A stretch of DNA of 64,000 bases from Ellagibacter isourolithinifaciens (GCF_008831035.1 NZ_WAJR01000009.1:1-64000), one strand, 5' to 3'; shown: positions 51,382-61,131, counted from the first letter of the stretch. Notes: generated by a model from the sequence alone, not told the origin. Numbers and translations are program-made.

Positions 51382-52872
51382 CTATTCGGGAAAGAACACC
51401 TCGCACATGCGCTGCTCATCCGCCGCGTCCCGGCGCCCGAAGAGGCTCCCCGCCATCATGAGCGCGCCCGCGACCGTGATGCCGATCACGATTTGGTGCA
51501 GACCCATCACCTTGAACCCGAGCGCCATGCACAGGCAGTACGAGGCAGTGCCGCCGGTCATCGACAGCAGCGCGCCCCACTTCCCCGCGCGCTTCCAGAA
51601 CAGACCGCACACGAGCACCCAGAAAAACGCTGTCTCAAGGCCGCCGAACGCGAACATGTTGATCTTCCAGATGACATCGGGCGGAACGATTGCCAGCACG
51701 AATACGATCGCACCCACGCAGAGCGTGACCGCCTGGCTCGAGCGCGCGATTGTGCGCTCGGTGGGTTTTTTGCCAGATGATTCGCAATGATGCAAGTAGA
51801 CGTCCTTGATAATCGCCGAAGACGAGGCGATGAGCAGGGACGACACCGTGGAAATCGACGCCGCGATCGGGCCTATGATGGCCACACCGGCAAGCCAGGG
51901 CGGAAGCGTCTGCGCGATGGCCTGCGGGATGATATTGTCGACGCTGCCGCCATAGCTGGCAAGGTCCCCCGTGAGCACGCCCGCGGACAGCACGCCCAAA
52001 GAAGTCACGCCAATCATCATGAGGCCGATGATGACCGTGCCCATGATCATCGCACCGTGGAGCGCTTTCGTGTTCTTGAAGCCCATGCAGCGCACAGCCG
52101 ATTGGGGCAGGACGAACGTGAAGATGCCGACGAGCAGCCACTGCGTGAAGTACAGCGACGCGGGCATGGAACCACCGCCGAAGGGTTCGAGCATCTCGGG
52201 GCGGTTTGTGCGGATAGTATCCATTATGTTCTCGTAGCCGCCGCCGGCAGCGAGAATACCCGCCGCAAGCACGAAAATACCGATGAGCATGGCGACGCCG
52301 CATATCGCGTCAGTCACCGCAACCCCGCGAAAACCGCCGATAGTCGTGAACAGCACGACCGCCACGCCGAAGAGCACAAGCCCCACCAGATACGAATACC
52401 CGGTAACAGCCTCGAAAAGTTTCGCGCCGCCCACAAACTGCGCGACCATGGTCGCCGCGAAGAAGAGCACAACCACAACCGCACTCACATTGGCGAGCGC
52501 ATTCGAGGAATAGCGCGCGCGGATGACGTCGATCACGGTGACGGCGTCGAGCTTGCGCGAAACGAGCGCCATCTTCTTCCCCAAGATACCGTAGAGCAAA
52601 ACGAGGGCCGTGACCTGCACGACCGCCATGTAAACCCAGCCCCAGCCGACGAGCCACGCCTGCCCAGGCCCGCCCACAAACGAGCTCACCGAGCCGTAAG
52701 TGGCGATCGTCGTCATGGCGAGCACGAACCCGCCGAGAGCGCGGTTGCCGATGAAGTACTCCTTCACGAAGCCGCCGCCCGCCGCATGCGCGCGATGGCG
52801 CACGACGAGGCTCACCGCAAGCGCGAGGGCAAGGAATATGACAAGGGGGACGAGCGCGACAAGGTTACTCAT
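51382..52872 (-). CDS. panF: Sodium/pantothenate symporter
   Basis: Sodium:solute symporter family protein of 496 residues with about thirteen helices. The segment YGSVSSFVGGPGQAW and neighbours match PanF rather than proline symporters, and the preceding small YhdT-type protein (8-bp overlap) is the usual PanF partner. It imports pantothenate for CoA synthesis. The ATG at 52872 follows GAGGAGG at 10 nt. Confidence 0.88.
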   Translation of the reverse strand: MSNLVALVPLVIFLALALAVSLVVRHRAHAAGGGFVKEYFIGNRALGGFVLAMTTIATYGSVSSFVGGPGQAWLVGWGWVYMAVVQVTALVLLYGILGKKMALVSRKLDAVTVIDVIRARYSSNALANVSAVVVVLFFAATMVAQFVGGAKLFEAVTGYSYLVGLVLFGVAVVLFTTIGGFRGVAVTDAICGVAMLIGIFVLAAGILAAGGGYENIMDTIRTNRPEMLEPFGGGSMPASLYFTQWLLVGIFTFVLPQSAVRCMGFKNTKALHGAMIMGTVIIGLMMIGVTSLGVLSAGVLTGDLASYGGSVDNIIPQAIAQTLPPWLAGVAIIGPIAASISTVSSLLIASSSAIIKDVYLHHCESSGKKPTERTIARSSQAVTLCVGAIVFVLAIVPPDVIWKINMFAFGGLETAFFWVLVCGLFWKRAGKWGALLSMTGGTASYCLCMALGFKVMGLHQIVIGITVAGALMMAGSLFGRRDAADEQRMCEVFFPE

Positions 52873-53170
52873 GGCGCGCAACCTCCTCGCACGCCGCACC
52901 AGAGATGGCGGCATCGTCGTCCAAGTCGAAATCGACGAAGACGCGACGGCTCAGCACGACCGCAGCGACAATCGCGGCAATCCATGGCGCCACGCATCCG
53001 CCAATAATCCAAAGGGGCGTGTGGAACACTTGGATATCCGACCCGGCAAGCCCAAAGCCACCAACGAGCCACACGACGATGATGCAGGCCAGCGCGATAA
53101 CCGTCGCCCGCGCCTCCTTGTTCGCCTGCCGCATTTTGCCGCAATAGCTGCGGATTGATGGATCGCCCAC
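52865..53170 (-). CDS. YhdT-family (DUF997) small membrane protein
   Basis: A 101-residue protein with two transmembrane helices and the family N-terminal KEAR motif and an acidic C-terminal part (DFDLDDDAA). The GTG at 53170 is chosen because GGAAGGGG lies 7 nt upstream; other possible starts lack a ribosome site. It overlaps panF by 8 bp. YhdT proteins accompany PanF in many bacteria and may assist it; function not established. Confidence 0.82.
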   Translation of the reverse strand: MGDPSIRSYCGKMRQANKEARATVIALACIIVVWLVGGFGLAGSDIQVFHTPLWIIGGCVAPWIAAIVAAVVLSRRVFVDFDLDDDAAISGAACEEVARHE

Positions 53171-53253
53171 GAAACGCCCCTTCCCAACCAGTGTCGTTTG
53201 GCCCATGCTATCATCTAGCACGCAGGACGGGTCGGGCGATTCTACCAACTTGG

Positions 53254-54108
53254 CTAAACGATGGGCGGACGCCAATCGGGCAGCCCTTTTTTGCGGCGGT
53301 TCGCATTGTACCCGACGATGTTGTCGATCGAGCCCTGCATGCCGAAGGGGATGTAATCGAGGCTTTCCAAATCCTCGGGAAGATAGCTCACAAGCGAGAG
53401 CGGAGCGGTTTGCTCCACATGCTCGGGGGCAGGTCCCGGCACCGCGCAAAAACCGACAACGGGCGCGCCTTTCGCCACGAGCTTACGCTCATAGCCGCTC
53501 CAGGGCTCGTCGGGAAACATCCCGCGCACGTCATCGGTTTCCCATTCGAGCTGGTAGCCTGCCAGATTGAGCTGCGTTAAAGAGAAGTCGCGAAACGGCG
53601 TGGAATCGGTGCGCATGCGCACGGTACCGCCATTTTCAAGCACGAGGCGGTACTTCATCAGGCGATCGAGGTAGGTCAAGCGACGGGGGGCGCGCTTCTT
53701 CTTGGGAAACGGCGTCGGGAAGTTGATGAGGATACTTGCAAGCTCCCCCTCGCCGAACAGCTCAAGGACATCAGGGTCCTCATCGTGCACGAAGACGACG
53801 TTTCCCACGCCCGCCTCGCATGCCGCCTCGGCCGAGCGCATCACGCAGATAGGGTCAACATCGATGCCCACGAAAAGCGTCTCAGGATCGGCCTCGGCGC
53901 GCGCCACCGTGTACTCGCCCTTGCCGCACCCCAGATCGAGCACGACGCGGGAGAACGCCTCGCCATCGGGGCGCACACCCCCTTCGGGCGCCCAAAGACG
54001 CCACGCCCCTCGGCGAGCGGACGGCTCGAACTCGAGCGCCGCCTTCGCGCCTTCCATCCGCTTCTCGAGCGAAAAACCCTTGTGCAAGCGACATGCCGCC
54101 GTGCGCAT
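53254..54108 (-). CDS. trmB: tRNA (guanine-N7-)-methyltransferase
   Basis: SAM-dependent m7G46 methylation of tRNA. LDLGCGKGEYT forms the SAM site and NFPTPFPKKK matches the family NFPDPWPKKR box, followed by RRLTYLDRL. Total length of 284 residues is somewhat longer than usual because of an extended N terminus and C-terminal tail. The ATG at 54108 is chosen for GGAGG 8 nt upstream. It lies 91 nt downstream of thrS behind a terminator. Confidence 0.92.
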   Translation of the reverse strand: MRTAACRLHKGFSLEKRMEGAKAALEFEPSARRGAWRLWAPEGGVRPDGEAFSRVVLDLGCGKGEYTVARAEADPETLFVGIDVDPICVMRSAEAACEAGVGNVVFVHDEDPDVLELFGEGELASILINFPTPFPKKKRAPRRLTYLDRLMKYRLVLENGGTVRMRTDSTPFRDFSLTQLNLAGYQLEWETDDVRGMFPDEPWSGYERKLVAKGAPVVGFCAVPGPAPEHVEQTAPLSLVSYLPEDLESLDYIPFGMQGSIDNIVGYNANRRKKGLPDWRPPIV

Positions 54109-54138
54109 CTTCCAAGCCTCCAACCAAATCAATAAAAA

Positions 54139-54169
54139 CGGCGGGCGCCCATCGCAGGACAGCCCGCCG
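54139..54169 (-). terminator. Intrinsic terminator of thrS
   Basis: CGGCGGGC pairs with GCCCGCCG around a 15-nt loop and on the minus strand is followed by TTTTTATTG. It lies 31 nt past the thrS stop. Confidence 0.75.
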
Positions 54170-54199
54170 CAACAGCCAATCACACCAGGTCACACGAGG

Positions 54200-56092
54200 T
54201 TACGCGCGCGTGCGAATCTCCTCGCGCACCTTCGCGCAAAAGTCCTCAATCGTGAAGGGATGCGTCTCGTTCGTGCGGTCGCGCACGGAAATGGTGCCCT
54301 CCTCGGCCTCCTTCTCGCCCACGATCACCATATAGGGCACGCGGTCGATGGAACGCGCCTCGCGGATCTTATAGCCAATCTTCTCGTCGCGGTTGTCCAC
54401 CACGACGCGGATGCCAGCGGCCTCGATCGCGTCGGCGACCTTGTGCGCGTAATCGCGGCTCTTCTCGGACACGGGAAGCACCTTCACCTGCATCGGCGAG
54501 AGCCACACGGGGAACTTGCCCGCGTAATGCTCGATCAGGATGCCGATGAAGCGCTCGACCGAGCCGTAGCACACGCGATGGAGCATGACCGGGCGCTTCT
54601 TCGAGCCATCCGCATCGGTGTATTCCAGATCGAAGTTCTGCGGCATCTGGAAGTCGAGCTGCACGGTGCCGCACTGCCAGGTGCGTCCAAGCGAGTCGGT
54701 CAGATGGAAGTCGATCTTGGGGCCGTAGAAGGCGCCATCGCCCTCGTTGACCTCGTATTCCATACCGAGCTCCTCGAGCGCGGTCTTGAGGCCCGCCTCG
54801 GCTGCTTCCCAATCCTCGTCCGAGCCCATCGAATCCTCGGGGCGCGTGGAGAGCTCGACATGGTAGGTGAACCCGAACTGCTGGTACACCGAGTCGATGA
54901 GCTTAACGACGCCCACGATTTCCTCGGTCAGCTGGTCGGGGCGCACGAACAGGTGCGCATCGTCCTGGTTGAAGCAGCGCACGCGGAACAGGCCATGCAG
55001 CGCGCCCTTCATCTCGTGGCGGTGCACCAGGCCGATCTCGCCCGCGCGAATGGGCAGGTCGCGATAGCTATGCGGCTTGGACGCGTACACGAGCACGCCG
55101 CCCGGGCAGTTCATCGGCTTCACGCAGTACTCTTCTTCGTCGATGACCGTCGAGTACATGTTGTCCTTGTAGTGGTCCCAGTGGCCCGACGTCTGCCACA
55201 GCTGCTTGTTCATGATCATCGGCGTGGAGATTTCCACGTAGCCGGCCTTTTTGTGGATCTCGCGCCAGTAGTCGAGCAGCGTGTTCTTCAAGATCATGCC
55301 GTTGGGCAGGAAAAACGGGAAACCCGGCGCCTCGTCGCGCATCATGAAGATGTCCATCTCGCGGCCAATGCGGCGATGATCGCGCTTCTCGGCCTCCTCG
55401 AGGTTGTGCAGGTATTCCTCGAGCTCCGACTTCTTGAAGAAGGCCGTACCGTAGAGACGCTGCAACTGCTCGCGCGTCGCGTCGCCGCGCCAATAGGCAC
55501 CGGCGAGCTTCATCATCTTGAAGGCGCCGATCTTGCCGGCGGAGGGAACATGCGGGCCGGCGCACAGGTCAACGAAGGACCCGTGGCGGTAGATCGAGAT
55601 TTCCTGGTCGGTCAAATCGTCGATGTGCTCGAGCTTGAAGCGCTGGTCAGCGAAGATCTTCTTCGCCTCGTCGATGCTCACGACCTCGCGCACGAAAGGC
55701 TCGTCTGCCTTGACGATTTCGGCCATCTTCTTCTCGATGGCGCCGAAGTCGTCGGAGGAGATATTGTTAGGAAGCTCGAAATCGTAGAAGTAGCCGTCGT
55801 CGGTCGCAGGGCCGAAGGCGATCTGCGTGCCGGGATAGAGCTCCTGCACGGCTTCCGCCATGATGTGGGCGCAGGAGTGGCGCATGATGTGGAGCGCCTC
55901 AGGGCTTTTCGCGGTGATGATCTCAACGGTTGCCCCATCCGTCACGGTCGCTGTGAGGTCGACCAGTGTGCCGTCAACCTTGCCAGCCAGCGCAGCCTTC
56001 GCAAGGCCCGCGCCGATGGAAGCCGCAACGTCGGCGACGGTCGCGCCGGCAGCGAGCTCTTTTACCGAGCCATCGGGTAGTGCAATATTCAT
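54200..56092 (-). CDS. thrS: Threonine--tRNA ligase
   Basis: Class II aminoacyl-tRNA synthetase of 630 residues. TGS-type domain (1-60), editing domain with HSCAH (His72, His76) and CAGPHV, catalytic domain with MNCPGG and the anticodon-binding C terminus with LSPMQVKVLPV. The ATG at 56092 is chosen for AAGGA at 6-7 nt. No T-box leader is evident in the 198-nt upstream gap. Confidence 0.96.
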   Translation of the reverse strand: MNIALPDGSVKELAAGATVADVAASIGAGLAKAALAGKVDGTLVDLTATVTDGATVEIITAKSPEALHIMRHSCAHIMAEAVQELYPGTQIAFGPATDDGYFYDFELPNNISSDDFGAIEKKMAEIVKADEPFVREVVSIDEAKKIFADQRFKLEHIDDLTDQEISIYRHGSFVDLCAGPHVPSAGKIGAFKMMKLAGAYWRGDATREQLQRLYGTAFFKKSELEEYLHNLEEAEKRDHRRIGREMDIFMMRDEAPGFPFFLPNGMILKNTLLDYWREIHKKAGYVEISTPMIMNKQLWQTSGHWDHYKDNMYSTVIDEEEYCVKPMNCPGGVLVYASKPHSYRDLPIRAGEIGLVHRHEMKGALHGLFRVRCFNQDDAHLFVRPDQLTEEIVGVVKLIDSVYQQFGFTYHVELSTRPEDSMGSDEDWEAAEAGLKTALEELGMEYEVNEGDGAFYGPKIDFHLTDSLGRTWQCGTVQLDFQMPQNFDLEYTDADGSKKRPVMLHRVCYGSVERFIGILIEHYAGKFPVWLSPMQVKVLPVSEKSRDYAHKVADAIEAAGIRVVVDNRDEKIGYKIREARSIDRVPYMVIVGEKEAEEGTISVRDRTNETHPFTIEDFCAKVREEIRTRA

Positions 56093-56178
56093 GAGAGTCC
56101 TTCCCCATGTCAGGCGGCCATCCCGCCTGAACCGTTGATTTCCTCGCTTGCGCAATTCGATGCACAAGCCAAACAAAC

Positions 56179-56206
56179 ATGATAAGCGATGAAAACGCTT
56201 GCGCAA
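56179..56206 (-). promoter_or_regulatory. Promoter of thrS
   Basis: Minus strand -35 TTGCGC (56206-56201), 16-nt spacer, -10 TATCAT (56184-56179), about 87 nt upstream of the thrS ATG. Confidence 0.5.
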
Positions 56207-56290
56207 CCGCAAGCACGAAACTTGCGTTAAGATAGTGCGGTTTCGGAAGGCGAAACGAAAACGAACCGTACAACGAAGGAGCATCCGTCC

Positions 56291-57157
56291 ATGAGCGTTG
56301 AGTCTCAGGCAACCGTATGGATCACCGGCGCCGCCGGGCGCATGGGCCGCACAATCAGCGCGCGACTCGACCACAACCGATATCGCGTCGTGACGACCGA
56401 CAGGGAACTCGATATCGTCGATTTGCAACGAAGCCTCGCCTTCGCCGAGTCGGAGAGACCTTCTTTCGTGATCAACTGCGCCGCGCTCGCAAGCCGCACC
56501 GAGGCCGAGGCCAACCCGGACCGCGCCTACCAGGTGAACGCGCTCGGCGCGCGTAACCTCGCCATAGCGAGCGCCTCCGTGGGGGCAACGCTTGTGCATC
56601 TTTCGACCGACGACCTGTTCCCCGCCACGTCCGAGCACCCCTTCAACGAGTTCGATCCGACCGACCCGCCGCATGTTTACGGCAAGTCAAAGCTTGCTGG
56701 CGAACGGTTCGTGTGCGAGCTCAACCGCCGCCACATCATCGTGCGCTCGTCGTGGGTCTACACCGCCGAGCCCGACGACATCCTCCCTCGCGCTTTGAAG
56801 GCGAGCCGCGAAGGTCGCACCGTGTACGTGCCCGCGAACCAGTTCGCGTGCCCCACCTCTGCCGACACATTCGCGAAGGCCGTCGTGTCAGTTATGGAGT
56901 CCAATGAGTTCGGCACCTTCCATGCCGCCTGCACGGGCGTGACGAGCCGCTTCGAGTTCTTCGAACGCGCCTTCGAGCTTGTGGGAGAACCGATCGGCAA
57001 CCTGCGCGGAGCGAGCAAGCCCGAGCACGGCTACCGCATCGAACTCGACAACATGATGGCGCGCCTGACGGGCGTGTTCGAGATGCCCACCTGGGAAGAC
57101 GACCTGGCCGCCTTCGTCGCATGCCACGATTTGACGGCAGCAGGCAGCGAGAAATAG
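56291..57157 (+). CDS. RmlD-like dTDP-4-dehydrorhamnose reductase family protein
   Basis: A 288-residue short-chain dehydrogenase-type protein. The Rossmann motif GAAGRMGR (13-20) and the YxxxK pair YGKSK support an RmlD-like sugar-nucleotide reductase; STDDLFPA matches the family STDYVF box. It is a single gene, not in an obvious rhamnose operon, so the sugar substrate is uncertain. Divergent from thrS. Confidence 0.88.
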   Translation: MSVESQATVWITGAAGRMGRTISARLDHNRYRVVTTDRELDIVDLQRSLAFAESERPSFVINCAALASRTEAEANPDRAYQVNALGARNLAIASASVGATLVHLSTDDLFPATSEHPFNEFDPTDPPHVYGKSKLAGERFVCELNRRHIIVRSSWVYTAEPDDILPRALKASREGRTVYVPANQFACPTSADTFAKAVVSVMESNEFGTFHAACTGVTSRFEFFERAFELVGEPIGNLRGASKPEHGYRIELDNMMARLTGVFEMPTWEDDLAAFVACHDLTAAGSEK

Positions 57158-57205
57158 GCAGTTCGCCCGGCCCCGCGCCGTAGATCTTTGACGTCGGGGA
57201 CTCCG

Positions 57206-58651
57206 CTACTCCTTCGCGACCCAGTTCTCACGGCCTTGCTTGTACACGCGCACGCCCTCGACGTCGGCGAGGTAACCTGCAAGATGCGGATACCCGAGTT
57301 CGCGGACTTTGAAGGACTTGAAGCGCGTGCGCACGCGCTTCGAAAGCTCAGCAACGGCCATGCCGTTCTTGCCCGACGCCGTCACTTCCGCGCGAATGAA
57401 GTCATCAGGGGCCGTAGGAGCCGCAGGAGCCTTACGCGAACGGCTGCGGCGGCGTTTCACAGGCGCCTGAGACTTGCTGTCTTCGCTGGAATCGCTTGCC
57501 GCCTGCTCCTGGTCCTTGCCGGCACGGTTCGCCTCGTCGGCTGCCGCAACTTGAGCCTCGGCCTCTTCGGCCTGCGAGGCGCCAGTCTCATCGGAAACAA
57601 CCTCCTGCCCCCCTGCGGGCGAATCGCTGGACTCACCCCGCTGATCGGCCGATACCGTCTGCGACTCAGCAGTCTCGGAGGTTGCCTCCCGCTGCCCGTC
57701 GATTGTCTCATCAGCCTTCGTATCGGCAGATTCACCCTGCTCAACGCTAGAAACCTTGGAGGATTTACGGCGACGGCGGCTGCGGCGGCGCGACTTCGAG
57801 CTGTGCGAGGACGCATCCTCACCACCCTCGCTCTCCGAATCCTCGGAAGCGCACGCAGTTTCAGCTTGCTCGCCCGCTTGCTCGCCAACGCCCTCGGAAT
57901 CAGAATGCCTCTCAGCCGCCGCGCGCTCATGCTCGGCGCCTTCCGCAAGCTCGACCCGCACGTTCGAGCCGTCCTTGCGAATGGTGACGCTCTTGAACTC
58001 GCCGAGAAGCTTCGAGAGCAGGTTTGTCCCGAACGAGCGCACGTCGAAGTCGGGGTAACGCTTGAGCAGGCGGCTTCCCACCTCGCCCAAACCCGTCGAC
58101 TTCCCGTTGTTCTGGTTGTCGGTGATGATGTCGACGACTGCGCGCTCGACTTCCTCGATGGTCAGGCTCGATGAGGAGCCGTTCGCCTTGTCGCGGCGTG
58201 CCTCGCCGATGAGCAGCTCAAGCGTGGTGAAAATGTCGCACGCCTTGCGAAACGGCGTGGGCGTTTTCTTCTCGCCCATCCCGATCACCGTGAGGCCGCT
58301 CTCGCGGATACGGCTCGCCAGGCGCGTAAAATCGCTGTCGCTCGACACGAGGCAGAAGCCCTCGACCGAGTTCGTATAGAGGATGTCCATCGCGTCGATG
58401 ATCATGGCCGAGTCGGTGGCGTTCTTGCCGACGGTGTAGCTGAACTGCTGAATCGGCGTGATGGAATTGTCGAGCAGCACGTCTTTCCACTTGGCATGCA
58501 GGGTGCTCGTCCAGTCGCCGTAAATGCGCTTGTAGGTGATGGTACCGTATTTCGAAAGCTCGTCGAGAATGGGCTTGATGTACTTCGATGAGACGTTGTC
58601 CGCGTCGATAAGCAGCGCAAAGCGCTTGTCAAATGAGGGTTTTTGTTCCAC
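57206..58651 (-). CDS. NYN-domain protein with OST-HTH/LOTUS modules
   Basis: Putative RNA-processing protein of 481 residues. A PIN-like NYN domain (about 8-135, ALLIDADNVSS and LVSSDSDFTRLA with acidic residues), an OST-HTH module (about 155-235), a long low-complexity linker rich in Ser, Glu, Ala and basic RRRSRRRR patches, and a second OST-HTH at the C terminus (GMAVAELSKRVRTRF). NYN proteins are often ribonucleases. The GTG at 58651 is chosen for AAAGGAG at 6 nt; an ATG at 58702 is possible. Confidence 0.87.
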   Translation of the reverse strand: MEQKPSFDKRFALLIDADNVSSKYIKPILDELSKYGTITYKRIYGDWTSTLHAKWKDVLLDNSITPIQQFSYTVGKNATDSAMIIDAMDILYTNSVEGFCLVSSDSDFTRLASRIRESGLTVIGMGEKKTPTPFRKACDIFTTLELLIGEARRDKANGSSSSLTIEEVERAVVDIITDNQNNGKSTGLGEVGSRLLKRYPDFDVRSFGTNLLSKLLGEFKSVTIRKDGSNVRVELAEGAEHERAAAERHSDSEGVGEQAGEQAETACASEDSESEGGEDASSHSSKSRRRSRRRRKSSKVSSVEQGESADTKADETIDGQREATSETAESQTVSADQRGESSDSPAGGQEVVSDETGASQAEEAEAQVAAADEANRAGKDQEQAASDSSEDSKSQAPVKRRRSRSRKAPAAPTAPDDFIRAEVTASGKNGMAVAELSKRVRTRFKSFKVRELGYPHLAGYLADVEGVRVYKQGRENWVAKE

Positions 58652-58800
58652 AGGTTCTCCTTTTGCGGCGCCCGAGAAGAGGCGCTCATTGTTCGCCCCC
58701 ATGATACAACAGCACTCCCATCACCGCATTATCCTCACAAAGCGCACGAGCAGGCCGCGGCGAGCGAAAGCGGGACGACCCTTCCGCGACGCGGAGGACG

Positions 58801-60132
58801 CTAGACATAACCGTAGTGGTTGCGCAGGCCGACGAGAAAACCGCCGGTAAGAAACATCGACGCGATCTCGGCGACCACGATGGAAAGCCAGATGCCGTCG
58901 ACGCCGATGATCGCAGGCAAAAACATCACCGCCGCGCACTCGAACACGAGCGTGCGCAAAAACGATATGAGCGCCGAGACGAGACCGTTGTTGAGCGCCG
59001 TGAAGAACGCCGAGCCGAAAATGCTCACGCCCACGAAGATGAACGCGAGCGAATACTCGCCGAGGGCGGCGACGGTCATCTCGCACAGGGCAGGGTCGTA
59101 TCCCACGAACACCGCCGCGAGCGGGTGCGCAAAGAGATGAGTCAGCACGGTGATCAGCACGCCACCCGTCACCATCACGCCAAGGCAGGTGCGGAACAAG
59201 CCCTTGAGCTCGGCGGAATTCTTCGCACCGTAGTGGTAACTGATGATGGGCGAGGATCCGACTGTAAATCCCATGAGAAGCGACACCGCAATCCAAGCGA
59301 CGTACTGGATAACGCCGTAAATTGCGACGCCATCAGGCCCGATATAAGCCATCAGCTGGAAGTTGTAGACCATCGACACGAGCGACATGGAAAGGTTCGA
59401 GACAAGCTCCGATGAGCCGTTCACGCAGACGCGCCCCAAAGCCCGCACGTCGATAAGCGGGCGACCCAGGCGCAGCGTGCTCGAGTTTGGCCGCGCGAAA
59501 TAGAGGAACGGGATCGCACCGCCAAGGACCTCGCTTATCGCTGTCGCCAGGGCAGCGCCCGCCAGGCCCCACTGGAACACGATGATGAACAGGGCGTCGA
59601 GCGCGATGTTGGCGACGCCGGCAACCACCATGACGCAAAGCCCCACCTTGGGCTTGCCCGCAGCGGTCAACAGGCTCTGGAAGGTTTCCTGCAACATGAA
59701 GAAAGGAAGCGAGAACGCCAGGATGCTGCCGTAAACGACACATTCCTCAAGCAGCGATCCTTCGGCCCCCAACGCACCGGCGACAGACCCTACGGCCACG
59801 AACACCACGACCCCGCATGCGATGCCCACGATGAGCGTCGCGTACACGATAAGTGAGAACAGCCCGCGAGCACGCTTGTCATCGCCCTCCCCCAACGTTT
59901 TGGCGACGAGAGCCGTACCGCCCGTTCCGAACATGTACCCGAGCGCACCGAGCATCATGAACAGCGGATAGACAAGATTTAAGGCAGCGAAGGATTCCTT
60001 GCCGACGAAGTTCGACACGAACAGACCGTCGATCACGCCGTAGATCGAGGTGAAAAGCATCATTGCGCAAGTTGGAGCGGTGAAACGCGCGAGCCGCCCG
60101 AGCGTGAAATGGTCGGAAATCCGGATCGCCAT
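58801..60132 (-). CDS. MATE-family efflux transporter
   Basis: A 443-residue membrane protein with twelve helices, typical of multidrug and toxin extrusion pumps (MepA-like). FGTGGTALVAKTLGEGD near residue 68 and GFTVGSSPIISYHYGAKN in the second half are family patterns. It starts 3 nt after the MarR stop, so both form one operon. Substrate unknown. Confidence 0.9.
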   Translation of the reverse strand: MAIRISDHFTLGRLARFTAPTCAMMLFTSIYGVIDGLFVSNFVGKESFAALNLVYPLFMMLGALGYMFGTGGTALVAKTLGEGDDKRARGLFSLIVYATLIVGIACGVVVFVAVGSVAGALGAEGSLLEECVVYGSILAFSLPFFMLQETFQSLLTAAGKPKVGLCVMVVAGVANIALDALFIIVFQWGLAGAALATAISEVLGGAIPFLYFARPNSSTLRLGRPLIDVRALGRVCVNGSSELVSNLSMSLVSMVYNFQLMAYIGPDGVAIYGVIQYVAWIAVSLLMGFTVGSSPIISYHYGAKNSAELKGLFRTCLGVMVTGGVLITVLTHLFAHPLAAVFVGYDPALCEMTVAALGEYSLAFIFVGVSIFGSAFFTALNNGLVSALISFLRTLVFECAAVMFLPAIIGVDGIWLSIVVAEIASMFLTGGFLVGLRNHYGYV

Positions 60133-60135
60133 GGC

Positions 60136-60933
60136 TTATTGCACCTTCTTATTCGGAGAGGAAAGACACCCGCCCGGGGGCGCACCCTCGCCCTCCCCGC
60201 CGCGCTTGGCAGCCCCGTCGTTTCGAGGTGCGGAAGCGTCGCCTTGCGCTGCAGCCTTGACTCCTCGGAGCGCAGCTTCGCCAGCCAGAAGCGCGGCCTT
60301 GCTGCTTTGCGAGGTCAGGAGCACCCCAGGGATATCCGCGAAATGCGAGCGCAGAGCATCGGTGTAGCGCCGTCCGAGGAGAAGCGCCAGTTCGAGCTCC
60401 CTGTCGTCGAATTCCCTCAGCGCCGCAAGCTCTGCCTCGATCATAGGGACGATGGTACGCTCGGCGAGCTCAAGGCCCACCGGAGTCAGATGCGCGAGCA
60501 GACCGCGACGGCCCGGACCACTCTTGAGCACGACCACACCCTCGCGTTCGAGCTTGTGGATGGAGCTGTTCACCGTTTGCTTGCCGATACACATCTGCAC
60601 GCAAATGTCATGCTGAGAGATGCCCTTTTCGCCCGCAAGATAGATAGCGTATAGGATATTGAACGCGCTTTCGGAGATTCCAAACGATGCCGCAACGTCG
60701 CGATAGAGCTGGTTCTGCTCACGCCAAAAACTATCGAGCGCCTCGTAGGCGCGCGCGATATTGCCTGGGACAGAAGCGCCCGTCGGGCAACTTGGGCCCT
60801 CCGCGTCCGCCGAACTTGCGACGTTTGCCGCGCCGCTGGAAACCGCCGCATCCGCCATGTTCGCGCCCACCTTGCCCGGCGCGCACGTGCCGTTTGCCTC
60901 ATTCGCGTCGGACGCCGTATTCCCTTTTCTCAT
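60136..60933 (-). CDS. MarR-family transcriptional regulator
   Basis: A 265-residue regulator with a winged-helix core (ISQHDICVQMCIGKQTVNSS, then HKLEREGVVVL). It has a 55-residue low-complexity N terminus and a C-terminal tail of about 60 residues not seen in ordinary MarR proteins. The ATG at 60933 is chosen for AAGGA. It precedes the MATE pump and its promoter has a 15-bp perfect inverted repeat, so it probably represses the pump and itself until a drug binds. Confidence 0.88.
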   Translation of the reverse strand: MRKGNTASDANEANGTCAPGKVGANMADAAVSSGAANVASSADAEGPSCPTGASVPGNIARAYEALDSFWREQNQLYRDVAASFGISESAFNILYAIYLAGEKGISQHDICVQMCIGKQTVNSSIHKLEREGVVVLKSGPGRRGLLAHLTPVGLELAERTIVPMIEAELAALREFDDRELELALLLGRRYTDALRSHFADIPGVLLTSQSSKAALLAGEAALRGVKAAAQGDASAPRNDGAAKRGGEGEGAPPGGCLSSPNKKVQ

Positions 60934-60945
60934 CCTTGTCCTTTG

Positions 60946-60988
60946 GTCCGATTTCGTACTTTCATGGTACTGTAGTACGAAATCGGAC
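60946..60988. promoter_or_regulatory. 15-bp perfect inverted repeat, probable MarR operator
   Basis: GTCCGATTTCGTACT and AGTACGAAATCGGAC are separated by 13 nt, ending 12 nt upstream of the MarR start. The size and position fit autoregulation by a MarR dimer or two dimers. Confidence 0.65.
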
Positions 60989-61131
60989 TTACGAGAATGC
61001 CGCGCATGCAATATGCACAACTAATGCTCGCCTTCTCGGGCGAGAAACGCAAGAAGGCATATTTATAAGGAACCTTTATAACCCAAAACTGCAAGTCAGT
61101 GCTCTGTCGTTCAATTAATTAGGACTCTAGA

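Noticed and set aside
53220-53268. tRNA-like stretch on the minus strand (AGCCAAGTTGGTAGAATC)
   Set aside because: It resembles a D-arm, but there is no T-loop TTCRA motif, no proper anticodon stem and the acceptor pairing does not give normal tRNA length.
53702-56080. Long plus-strand open frame opposite thrS and trmB
   Set aside because: Antisense shadow of clear minus-strand genes.
56093-56290. Possible T-box leader for thrS
   Set aside because: The region is short, lacks a T-box AGGGUGGNACCGCG-type motif and an antiterminator fold was not seen.
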